A stretch of DNA of 64,000 bases from Anaerolineae bacterium (GTDB lineage: Bacteria; Chloroflexota; Anaerolineae; Aggregatilineales; Aggregatilineaceae): the NCBI GenBank assembly GCA_016930015.1, contig JAFGHR010000059.1, forward strand, positions 1-64,000, in the 5' to 3' direction. The translations under genes and the position numbers were made by a program. Below, piece after piece: positions 34,640-43,031 of the stretch. Numbering within the stretch: position 1 is the stretch's first letter; every line of letters starts with the position of its first letter. The notes under the pieces were generated by a model. It saw only the letters and a list, made by a program, of their open reading frames with translations, did not search any database and was not told the origin of the DNA.

Positions 34640-35656
34640 ATGATTCACCTCAAGCCCGGCGACGTCCTGCGTCACCGTTACGAAATCGTCGAGATCATCG
34701 GGCAGGGCGGGATGGGCTGCATCTACAAAGCTGCCGACCGGCGGTTGGAAGGGCGTTTTACTGCGCTAAAAGAAATTCAGCCCGACCCCAATAATACCCC
34801 TGAAGAGCGACAACAGGACCGGCTCCAGTTTCAACGCGAAGCCAGTACACTTGCGTGCCTGGATCATCCCAGCCTGCCGAAAGTTTCGGATTTTTTCTCC
34901 GAAAATGATCAAGACTATCTGGTGATGGATTTTGTGCCAGGATACGATTTAAGGCAAGCGGTCGAGCGTGCGCGGCACCGGGATGAGTTTATCCCCGAAG
35001 CTGAAGTCTTGCGCTGGGCCAACCAACTTACCGATGCGCTGCGCTACCTGCACACACAAGACCCGCCGGTGCTCCACCGCGATATCAAACCCGCGAATAT
35101 CAAGCTGACACCCAATGGCCTGATCAAACTGGTGGATTTTGGGCTTGTCAAGCTGCTGTCATCGGATGAAAACCGCACGATCACGGTGGTGCAGGGACGC
35201 GGCACAGCCCTGTACACGCCGCTGGAACAATACGGCGGCGACCTGGGCCATACGGACGTGCGGAGCGACCTGTATGCATTAGGCGGGACGTTGTATCACC
35301 TGCTGACGAATACGCCGCCGGTAGAAGCCCGGCAGCGCTTTCTGACACCTTCCGCCCTCCGTGATCCGCGTGATATCAACCCGGCGCTCAGTGATCGTAC
35401 TGCGCGGGCGGTGCTGTGGGCGATGTCCATGCACCCGGACGACCGCCCACGCGATGTGAAAGCTTTTGCCGAGTCCCTGTTTGGCCAGGGCGCGCTGCCG
35501 CTGCGCCCGACCGGAACCGGCTTGCGCCGCGTCTCACCCGACGTGAGGGAGCACACGCTGGTTTTGGGGCCCGGTAATGTTGCGCTTGGCGTGCTGGCTG
35601 CCGTGTTGTTGATCGTGTCTGTGATCATCACACTGGCCGCGCCAACGCTGCCCTGA
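34640..35656 (+). CDS. Membrane-anchored Ser/Thr protein kinase
   Basis: Protein of about 338 residues. The kinase domain covers about 10-275: glycine loop GQGGMGCIYKA, the Lys in FTALKEIQ, the catalytic HRDIKPANIKL, DFGLVKLL, and a Tyr/Thr-containing activation segment. One membrane helix at about 313-332 ends the protein with only a few residues beyond, so there is no outer sensor domain, unlike PASTA kinases. It presumably phosphorylates the FHA proteins made next door (33856-34518) and possibly at 10.4 kb. The start at 34640 follows AGGAG. Confidence 0.9.
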   Translation: MIHLKPGDVLRHRYEIVEIIGQGGMGCIYKAADRRLEGRFTALKEIQPDPNNTPEERQQDRLQFQREASTLACLDHPSLPKVSDFFSENDQDYLVMDFVPGYDLRQAVERARHRDEFIPEAEVLRWANQLTDALRYLHTQDPPVLHRDIKPANIKLTPNGLIKLVDFGLVKLLSSDENRTITVVQGRGTALYTPLEQYGGDLGHTDVRSDLYALGGTLYHLLTNTPPVEARQRFLTPSALRDPRDINPALSDRTARAVLWAMSMHPDDRPRDVKAFAESLFGQGALPLRPTGTGLRRVSPDVREHTLVLGPGNVALGVLAAVLLIVSVIITLAAPTLP

Positions 35657-35923
35657 AACGAAAACACAGCCGCTTTTGCGCCGGGCGATCGTGATCGTTT
35701 GCGGCCCCGCTTGTGTCCCTTCCCAGGCAAGAATTTGCTGGTCGGGCGCGTCCGACGGGGTGGGTGTTCCACCGGAAAGTTTTACTTCATACCTACCAGA
35801 TATCAGGCACGTAAACGAGCGTTGCGCGGTGATGGCGGCGTTGACCGTGATCGTAGCCATGCTGGTGTCGTGGTCGAAGTGTACCCGCTGCGCGCTGCGT
35901 TTTGACGTAATGACCCCGGTGGG

Positions 35924-38770
35924 CTAATTCCACTCCCGGCGCAGAGTCCACCACGTGTACACCAGTCCGATAATGCCTGACCCGATGGTGACTAACACCG
36001 GGCCGAATTCCTCCAGCCGGGGGGCGATGACTGAGGCGCCAGGGCCGCCCAGGCTGAAGTAGATGTACCCGATGAGGCCGGTCACGATGCAGCCCAGACC
36101 AACCCGAATGCCGCCCGCAGCGGTGCGGATGGTGGCTATGCCCACCGAAAAACCCGCCCCGCTGACCAGGACCAACCCGACCAATGACAGCATCAGATCG
36201 AGCCAGTCTAAATGGCGCGGTCCGGTGTTTTCGTCCGTACGGCGGGGTGCGGGCGGTTCCGGCGGGCCGGGTTCGCTGGTTCCGAGCAGGGCGGCGGCAG
36301 TGGGATCAGGTTCATCACCGGCGCCCGGCGTGCTGCTCGTGTCGAGTGGTAAACCGGCGGTGTTCTGGCTGTCGCCGGGGGCTGTCGTGGATGGTGTATT
36401 CAGCCCGGTTTCACTGCTGCTTTCGATGATGATGTCCAATGTGTCGGATGTGACCGCGTCCAGACTGGTGACCGTGATCCGTACCCGTCCGGCCCGGCTG
36501 GGTGTGAAACTGGTGGTAGCGATGCCATCGACCGTCACGGCGTCCTGGCGTGTGAGCAGGCTTTCGTTCAAAAAGTTGAGGTGAAATTCGACCGGCGTGT
36601 TATCCGGGACATTGTGACCGTTACGATCGTTGATAGGCTCGGTGCGAATCGTCAGTTTGTTGCCAACGACCAGGTCAAGCGTATTAGCGTGGGCGATCGA
36701 GGCGGGTACGCTGCTGTTATTGATTGTGTCTACGACAAGCCGGATGGTTTGCCCCGGTTCCGGCCCGGTGGCTTCGAATAGATCGTATCCTACCGCCGGA
36801 AGGCTGATCGGCAGCGTACCCGCAAAGCCGGTTTCCTGGAACAATGCCCGCGCGGCGGCATCAATAAACGGCGTGATGTGGCTGTAGAGGCCATAATAGG
36901 CCGTCAGCTTGCTGATCTCGGTGGAAGACAGGTATACGGGTGCGCCCAGCGCGATGACGATCACATTCGTGCGCTCGACCAAAACCGCTTCGCTTTCGAG
37001 AAAGCGTCGCACCACCAATGACGTAGGGACTTCGGGCGATACGTCCAGCATGACAAATACCAGCCAATCGACGTGTCGCAGGGCTTCGGCGATGCGCTGT
37101 TTGGTTTTGATCTGGCTGGATTCGGCGGATAGATCGTCCAGATTGTTTTCCAAATAGGATTCAAGCTGGGCCGCCGAAAAACTGATGACTTGTTCCGGGT
37201 CAATCTGTGCGCCTGCCGATGGTCCATAAATCCGTTCGACGGCGGCTTCAAGCTCATTTTCCGCCACCAGCGGGTAGAGCGGGCAGGTTGAACACTGCTG
37301 GACCATACGCACGTCAGTAACGATTACGATCGTGTCGTCACGCGTGGGCGGCGGGGGTAAGCTTTCCCGCTTGGGCGCGATCAACGTGACGCTGTCCTGA
37401 GCAATGGGATATAACTCGGACTCGAACTGGCCGACTTCGTCGATGTCGCTGACCGGCGTCAGGATATTTTCCAGAGAGATGTCGCCGTCATACAGCGCCA
37501 GTTTCAGGCGTAAAATGCGGGTGAGGGCGCTGTCTACCTGGGCGCGGAATACCGGGTCGCTGTCGTAACGCTCAGCGAAAAACGTGATCACGTCGATGAT
37601 GTTGTCTAACTGGTCCTCACCGGGGGTGGGCCCAAAATCGTTCAACAGCAGGAGATCGTTTCCCGCCAGAAACGCCTCGCGCGCTACCTGCCGGTGAGGA
37701 AAAGGCCGCGTATTGTAATAACGGCGTATGGCCTGGCTGCCCAGTGAACTGCTGATCACAACGCCGCGCTGCCGCCAGCGCCGGAAATAGTCCAGGTCAA
37801 ATAACTCGCCCGCTGCCTGCTCGTCAATGCATACCGGGCGTGTCACGGTGCGGATGTTTTCGCCCTGGTAGCGGATATTGGCACACTGCACGCCGTCGGC
37901 GCGCGCGGGGGTGTTATCGACGGCGCCTGTGACCGCGTAATACGGGATCAGGTCAAACCGGCGCAGCTCTTCCACCGAGCGCGGCACGACCGGGATTTCC
38001 TCATCGGGCTGGGTGTCGGCCAATCCCAAGCCGGGAAAGTGTTGGGGGAAAACCGCGATCCGGTTTTGGCTGCCTTCATGTAGGCCCGTGACGTATGCTT
38101 GTCCCAGCTTGCCGACCCAGTACGGATCACCGCCGAACGTATCGACTCCCAGGTCCAGAGTACGCTCAGTCTGCGGCTGTTGGAGCACGTCAAGTGATGG
38201 ACCAAGCAGCATGTTAATACCCATTGCGCTCAGTTCGTACCCGGCAATGGTTCCTGTCAGGCGTGCGTAGTCTGGATTCCAGGTCGCGCCCAGCGCCAGG
38301 TTACTGGGTAAGGGTGTGGTGCCCTGGACGATCTGGGTGCCGGGCTGGCCATTGCCGGGATGCGTGGTAACAATAAACAGCGGCACGAATGAACGCGGGA
38401 TATCACGGTCCTGGGTTGCGGCGGCGGCCTCGTAAGTCAGTTTTTGCAGATCGGTTGTGAGCTGCTGGACCAGGCGCGGGGTGTTGGTATTCCCGGTGAT
38501 ATTGTCGTTTTCGGCCAGCAGCAGCACGCCGCCGATGTTGTAGTCGCGGATCAACACGTTGAGCGCGTCATTGGTGCTGACAGTACCGCCCTCGAACGTG
38601 ACGACCATCAGTTGGCCGACACGTTCTTCCGATGTGAGCGATGACCGGACGCGCTCAACCAGGCGATCAAACCGATCAGCCGCTGCTGCCGGTGTCCCCG
38701 CCTGGGTGTGCGGCGGCGCGGCGGAAAGCACAACAACGCAGATCAGGAACGTGGCAGTCAGATATCGCAT
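35924..38770 (-). CDS. Secreted GH3-like protein with altered active site and C-terminal membrane helices
   Basis: Protein of 948 residues. Signal peptide 1-24. Residues about 35-440 match the GH3 / NagZ (beta-N-acetylhexosaminidase) barrel: VGQLMVVTF, NIGGVLLL, GPSLDVLQ, the QHFPGLG loop in place of KHFPGHG, and LAGNDLLLL with the Asp that serves as nucleophile. The Asp-Ser-His loop that supplies the acid/base in NagZ is replaced by DEEIP. A beta domain of Ig type follows (about 710-800), then a Ser/Thr/Pro-rich linker and about three membrane helices. It may be a binding protein or an enzyme with altered chemistry. It is convergent with the kinase gene. Confidence 0.75.
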   Translation of the reverse strand: MRYLTATFLICVVVLSAAPPHTQAGTPAAAADRFDRLVERVRSSLTSEERVGQLMVVTFEGGTVSTNDALNVLIRDYNIGGVLLLAENDNITGNTNTPRLVQQLTTDLQKLTYEAAAATQDRDIPRSFVPLFIVTTHPGNGQPGTQIVQGTTPLPSNLALGATWNPDYARLTGTIAGYELSAMGINMLLGPSLDVLQQPQTERTLDLGVDTFGGDPYWVGKLGQAYVTGLHEGSQNRIAVFPQHFPGLGLADTQPDEEIPVVPRSVEELRRFDLIPYYAVTGAVDNTPARADGVQCANIRYQGENIRTVTRPVCIDEQAAGELFDLDYFRRWRQRGVVISSSLGSQAIRRYYNTRPFPHRQVAREAFLAGNDLLLLNDFGPTPGEDQLDNIIDVITFFAERYDSDPVFRAQVDSALTRILRLKLALYDGDISLENILTPVSDIDEVGQFESELYPIAQDSVTLIAPKRESLPPPPTRDDTIVIVTDVRMVQQCSTCPLYPLVAENELEAAVERIYGPSAGAQIDPEQVISFSAAQLESYLENNLDDLSAESSQIKTKQRIAEALRHVDWLVFVMLDVSPEVPTSLVVRRFLESEAVLVERTNVIVIALGAPVYLSSTEISKLTAYYGLYSHITPFIDAAARALFQETGFAGTLPISLPAVGYDLFEATGPEPGQTIRLVVDTINNSSVPASIAHANTLDLVVGNKLTIRTEPINDRNGHNVPDNTPVEFHLNFLNESLLTRQDAVTVDGIATTSFTPSRAGRVRITVTSLDAVTSDTLDIIIESSSETGLNTPSTTAPGDSQNTAGLPLDTSSTPGAGDEPDPTAAALLGTSEPGPPEPPAPRRTDENTGPRHLDWLDLMLSLVGLVLVSGAGFSVGIATIRTAAGGIRVGLGCIVTGLIGYIYFSLGGPGASVIAPRLEEFGPVLVTIGSGIIGLVYTWWTLRREWN

Positions 38771-38863
38771 GGACGGTTACACTTGTGTACGGTCACGGTC
38801 AGCACCAACGGTAGCCAATACCAGTATACTCGCTCGTATTGGGGCCGACCAGGACATTCACCG

Positions 38864-41149
38864 CTAATTATGGCTCAACGCAACATCGATTTCGATCGGA
38901 CTTTCGGTGATATCCGTGATGATGATTCCGTCAGTCGTGATGGGAATATACCCCTCGGCGTTGGCCAGCACACTGTACAGGATCGGCTCGTCCAACGTGC
39001 CGCGCGGCAGCAGCACCGGAATCTGGAAACGGCCCTCGTTGTCGGCCAGCGATACACCGAGCACCTGGTCTTTGGTCCACAGAAAATCCTCAATGGCGTA
39101 TTCGGATTTGAGCACGATAAACATCGCGCCGGGAATGCCCTGGCCGGTTTCGGCGTCGGTGATGCGGCCTGTCATCTGGATACCCTCGGCGCTGGCAAAC
39201 GCCCCAACCGGGAGCTGTCCCAGGCCGACTTTGACCGATACCATTTCTAGAATCACGTTGGAAATGCTGATTTCCAACGCGTAGGTCGCGTCGGGCAGTG
39301 TATCCAGGCTTTCCAGGTTCAGGAGGTAGTTTTCACCTTCAGGGGGGGCGTTCCACGGCTCGGTGATCTCAAATAACACATCACCATCGACCGACCAGCG
39401 GCGCGTCCACATGGTGCCCGGCGCGATCAGGCGCCAGTTAAAAAACACATACAACGCGGCGATATCTGCCGGAAAATCGGCGCGTACCGTTTCTGCTACA
39501 GGGAGGCCGCCAGCGGCCTCGCTTGCAAACCGGAAATCAGTAAAAATGACCGACCGCGATATCTCCGCCCCGCCCGCGATCACAAAATCCGCGGTCGCGC
39601 TCAGCCCGCCGTCGATGTACAGTTCCAGCCGGTATTGGCCGGGCAAAAAATCAGCCGCCGCGGTGATCGTGCGCGTGCCTTGTTCGTCACCGTCCCAGGG
39701 GGCGTTAGCGCGGAATAACTCCTCGCCCTCAAAATACCAGATATGGCTCCACGTGAGGCCCGGCTGCATGTTATGGTACACGAACCGGGCCTGAATGCCG
39801 CTGCCTTCCGGAAGTACGTAATTTGTGCCGACGAGGTTGTTGTTTTCATCCAGCAGGCCGAATACCACGTCGGAAAAACCCGGATTCGCGCGCGGTCCCT
39901 GGCCGACGGTGATCCGCGCGCTGGCGGTTTCGCGGCCTTCGATGAACAGGCGGAAATCGTACATGCCGTTGCGCAGCGGCGTGCCCGTCGTGCCGATGTA
40001 CCACAGGCCGCGCTCGCCGCCGCTCCAGGTGACGGGCGGCAGGCTGTACAGTGCATCCGGCACATTGTCCACCGCGACGCGCAGCTCGTATATCATGCCA
40101 TCGACCATGTTGTCATAGTCAAAGAACAGGTAAAGGCTGGTAGTACCGGCAGGTATCCCGCCTACTACATTGGATGGCATACCGGCTTCGTTGATGCGCG
40201 TGGTAAAAAACGGGCGGCTGAAGTCGGGAGAGCCGCCGGGCAGCGGGGCAGTCGATCCGGTCAGGTCCTGGCCCTGGCGGATTCCGAGTGTGGCGGCACG
40301 CACCAACCCGCGCGCCAAACGAGAGGGGCGCAGCGCGCTGATAAACCCGCCGACGGGCACACAGGTATCATTACGGTCGGCGCGTCCATCTGCGTTTGAG
40401 TCCTGGATCACGCGGCAGTCTACGGCTTCGCCGCTGGCACGGGCCGGGGCAATGGTGGGGATGCCGACAAGCTCCCCATCCCGGTTATACGCGCCGCCGC
40501 CGCTCATCAGGCCGGGGATCGTGGCGCTCGTGCGAATCCAGGCGCGATCACCGACACGGGCTTCGGCGGTAAACCCGCTGACCGTGCCGCGTGTAACGGT
40601 CACCGCCTCGTTGCCGATGTTGGGATAACCTATCACCGTGATCGTGTTGTCAAGCTCAACCGTGCTGGAATCGCCGAGTTCGACAAACGGCAGTTGCAGC
40701 GTGCCCGGTTCGATGATGCGCCCGTCCAAATAGCCGTTGATGCGCAACACGGCGAGGTCTAATCCCTGGCTGTAATCGATAACTTCGACGGTGTAGGTGG
40801 GGATCGGCGGTTCGTCCAGGCGCACGGTGATCCCGATCGTGATGCGGTCGGATGGACAGGCGTCACTGGGTAGGGCGCTGTGCGCGTTGGTCAGGATCAG
40901 GCCGTTAGCGCTGACCAGCGTGCCGGACCCCACGCACGAGATCACCGGGCCGCCTTCAGTCTCGTAGGTCTGCATTACAAACACCGTAGCGCGTTTGATG
41001 ATGTCCTCGTTGAGTTCTACCGGTGGCGGGTCGGATTGGGCCTGGCCATAGCGCAGCGGCACGACCACCGCGCCCAGCGTAATCAGCAGGCTGGCGGCGA
41101 TACCACAGGCCAAAAACCGGCGCGTCAGGGGATAGTGTTGATCACACAT
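38864..41149 (-). CDS. Secreted trypsin-like serine protease with three repeated beta domains
   Basis: Protein of 761 residues. N-terminal anchor or signal at about 10-35. The S1-family protease domain at about 45-290 has GTLVSANGLILTNAHSAL (catalytic His), GLDLAVLRI (Asp) and GLMSGGGAYN (Ser). Three successive beta domains of about 110 residues follow, each with a Tyr/Phe-rich start (LYLFFDYDNM, ARFVYHNMQPG, LYVFFNWRLIAPG) and a TW-x-W or similar core. The last 100 residues look like a carboxypeptidase-regulatory type domain. Its start overlaps the stop of the 200-residue gene by one base. Confidence 0.82.
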   Translation of the reverse strand: MCDQHYPLTRRFLACGIAASLLITLGAVVVPLRYGQAQSDPPPVELNEDIIKRATVFVMQTYETEGGPVISCVGSGTLVSANGLILTNAHSALPSDACPSDRITIGITVRLDEPPIPTYTVEVIDYSQGLDLAVLRINGYLDGRIIEPGTLQLPFVELGDSSTVELDNTITVIGYPNIGNEAVTVTRGTVSGFTAEARVGDRAWIRTSATIPGLMSGGGAYNRDGELVGIPTIAPARASGEAVDCRVIQDSNADGRADRNDTCVPVGGFISALRPSRLARGLVRAATLGIRQGQDLTGSTAPLPGGSPDFSRPFFTTRINEAGMPSNVVGGIPAGTTSLYLFFDYDNMVDGMIYELRVAVDNVPDALYSLPPVTWSGGERGLWYIGTTGTPLRNGMYDFRLFIEGRETASARITVGQGPRANPGFSDVVFGLLDENNNLVGTNYVLPEGSGIQARFVYHNMQPGLTWSHIWYFEGEELFRANAPWDGDEQGTRTITAAADFLPGQYRLELYIDGGLSATADFVIAGGAEISRSVIFTDFRFASEAAGGLPVAETVRADFPADIAALYVFFNWRLIAPGTMWTRRWSVDGDVLFEITEPWNAPPEGENYLLNLESLDTLPDATYALEISISNVILEMVSVKVGLGQLPVGAFASAEGIQMTGRITDAETGQGIPGAMFIVLKSEYAIEDFLWTKDQVLGVSLADNEGRFQIPVLLPRGTLDEPILYSVLANAEGYIPITTDGIIITDITESPIEIDVALSHN

Positions 41150-41751
41150 TAGAAGATTTCCAGGGTTTGCAGCAGATTTTCGAAACGATACAGGTTGTCG
41201 TCAAAACTGTTTTGTTCTTCGCGGTAGGTGATCACCAGCGCTTGAGACCGGCGCAGGATCACGACATCCACCCCTTCAACCACGACCGGCAGGCTTTCGA
41301 GAAACGGGTTACGTTCGTCCTGGGTGTAGGCATAGTGCATGCGGATCGCGGGTGTGCCGTCGCGCAGGGTTTCTTCGGTGCGAGAGATCACGCGGTAGGC
41401 CGATAGTTGGCTGGCGCGTTGGATATCCAGGATGTCGAGCACATTACGCGGCGCAGCATCCGGCCCGACGGTCAGGGTGGATACTTGCAGCAGTGTTTTG
41501 AACGGTAGGGCGTTTGGGTCTTCGGCGCGGATCACATACTCGTCACTTTTGCTGTCGATCAGCCAGTTGAGCGGCACCTGGGCACGGATGCCGGCTTCCT
41601 GGTTTTCGAAAACTTGCGCGGCGTTCAGGCTGCTGCTGCGCATGCTGATCCCCAGGAACAGGACCACACCGGCCATGACGAGCGCGAGGTAGCTGTTCCA
41701 GCGTTGGGTAAATGTCAGTTCGCGGTGGATGTCCGGGAAAAAGTCGCTCAT
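41149..41751 (-). CDS. Unknown single-pass membrane protein of the protease operon
   Basis: Protein of 200 residues. One membrane helix (about 20-42); the rest is outside, with a beta-rich layout (AQVPLNWLIDSKSDEYVIRAED, ALVITYREEQNSF) reminiscent of PsbP-like or other small lipid/peptide-binding domains. It overlaps the PrsW-like gene by four bases (ATGA) and the protease gene by one (TAATG), so all three are translationally coupled. Possibly an accessory or inhibitor of the protease; no function is demonstrated. Confidence 0.6.
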   Translation of the reverse strand: MSDFFPDIHRELTFTQRWNSYLALVMAGVVLFLGISMRSSSLNAAQVFENQEAGIRAQVPLNWLIDSKSDEYVIRAEDPNALPFKTLLQVSTLTVGPDAAPRNVLDILDIQRASQLSAYRVISRTEETLRDGTPAIRMHYAYTQDERNPFLESLPVVVEGVDVVILRRSQALVITYREEQNSFDDNLYRFENLLQTLEIF

Positions 41752-42746
41752 AGCTCCTCCCGGCGCCCGGTGCGTGTGATCATGCGTGTATCAGCGCTTT
41801 CGATGATAAACGCCATGGTGATGTACATCATGACGATCAAACCCAGCGCCAGCGCCAGCCCGCGAACGGGTGAGCTGGCATCGGCACCCACGTTCAGGCC
41901 GCTGACGATTGCAATTCCCCGGAATCCGTAATACAGCCCGCTGATGAACGATGCCAGGAACAGCCCTGCTGGAATCCAGAATATAGGCGGGTGGCCGATC
42001 CGTAATTCGACCAAAAAGTAGCCCATGATCAGCCCGGCGGCGATCTGCGAAAACATGATACTGGCGACCCGCAGCGCGGTTGCTAACAGGGTGGCGTCTG
42101 TGTACAGCGCAAACCGGAGGTTATAGACAACGGCGAATCCCAACGATACCGTGATGGCAAAGGCCATGCCATCTACCCGGCGTTCGAGGCGCTGCGGCCA
42201 GACGGTATAACGCAGCACGGCATATTTCAGGAATTCGGCGGTGAAGCCTATCGTAAACATATAACCCAGCACGCGCCCAAAGAAACCCTGGTAAGGCAGC
42301 CAGCGTTCGGGCGTAAAAACGCGTTCTTCCAGCGGCACAGCGATACCGTTGGCGACCAATCCCCCCAGAATCAGTACGCCAATCAGCCCGAAACGTGGTT
42401 TCAGGGCGCGGCGTTCGCCCCGGTATGAGAAGACCAGCCACGCCGCCAGCGGCAGCAGCGCGATCCCCGTTTTGGCGCGTATATCGGTCAGGTCGGCGGG
42501 CAGCATGCCGAACAGATCGGTCAGCAGCCAGATCATAAACACGACCAGGAACACCACCAGGACTTCAAGCGAACTGGTGCGCCATACACGCCGGTACGGG
42601 AATATCTCTTCCGGTTCTTCTTCCGGGGTGAGCAAAATCGGTTCAAACGACAACCTTAATGCTCCTCTATGGCTATTGATTACACTCCGGCGCGGTGGTA
42701 CACTCCCCTCCGCTGCCAGACTCGATTCTACCGTGCTCTGTGGCAC
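41748..42746 (-). CDS. PrsW-like polytopic membrane protein
   Basis: Protein of up to 332 residues with about eight membrane helices. The helix AEFLKYAVLRY and the later RRVDGMAFAITVSLGFAVVYNL resemble PrsW (M82) site-1-type proteases, which use EExxK and a D-x3-G-x3-GxGFA-x2-EN motif. Here the Glu pair is reduced to one and the EN is YN, so protease activity is doubtful. GTG start in the track; it may start further in. First gene of the coupled PrsW-like / membrane protein / trypsin-like operon. Confidence 0.6.
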   Translation of the reverse strand: MPQSTVESSLAAEGSVPPRRSVINSHRGALRLSFEPILLTPEEEPEEIFPYRRVWRTSSLEVLVVFLVVFMIWLLTDLFGMLPADLTDIRAKTGIALLPLAAWLVFSYRGERRALKPRFGLIGVLILGGLVANGIAVPLEERVFTPERWLPYQGFFGRVLGYMFTIGFTAEFLKYAVLRYTVWPQRLERRVDGMAFAITVSLGFAVVYNLRFALYTDATLLATALRVASIMFSQIAAGLIMGYFLVELRIGHPPIFWIPAGLFLASFISGLYYGFRGIAIVSGLNVGADASSPVRGLALALGLIVMMYITMAFIIESADTRMITRTGRREEL

Positions 42747-42804
42747 ATGCCCACAGCCCGGTGGCAGGGTAATCGCTTCAAATGGAAAGATGACTTTTAA
42801 AGCA

Positions 42805-42928
42805 GCGCCTTCCCCCTAAATCCCCCTTCCAGCCAAGCTGGACGAGGGACTTGACGCACGATCAAGGATCACGCGCGATCGGCTTTTTCCCCTCCCCGGC
42901 CCGTACACCAAGCCATAGAGGGGAAAAG
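42805..42928. repeat. Dispersed intergenic repeat, copy B
   Basis: Opposite-orientation relative of the element at 8750-8851, lying in the 285-base gap between the divergent PrsW-like and binding-protein genes. Shared blocks include CTTCCCCCTAAATCCCCC, CCAGCCAAGCTGGACG, GCGCGATCGGCT and TTTTCCCCTCCCC. The left flank AGGGTAATCGCTTCAAA is common to both copies. A hairpin TTTTCCCCTC/GAGGGGAAAA is visible. Confidence 0.6.
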
Positions 42929-43031
42929 ACCGGTTGCGGGTGCGCGTGTTCAGCGAATATGCGTTGGGAAAGGGATTGGAGGGACGCGTTAATGTCCGTG
43001 TTTTGCTCAAGATTCTCATTTAGGGATTGTT

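Noticed and set aside
35657-35923. Small genes between the kinase and the GH3-like gene
   Set aside because: Track ORFs here overlap each other on both strands, lack ribosome-binding sites and show no domain.
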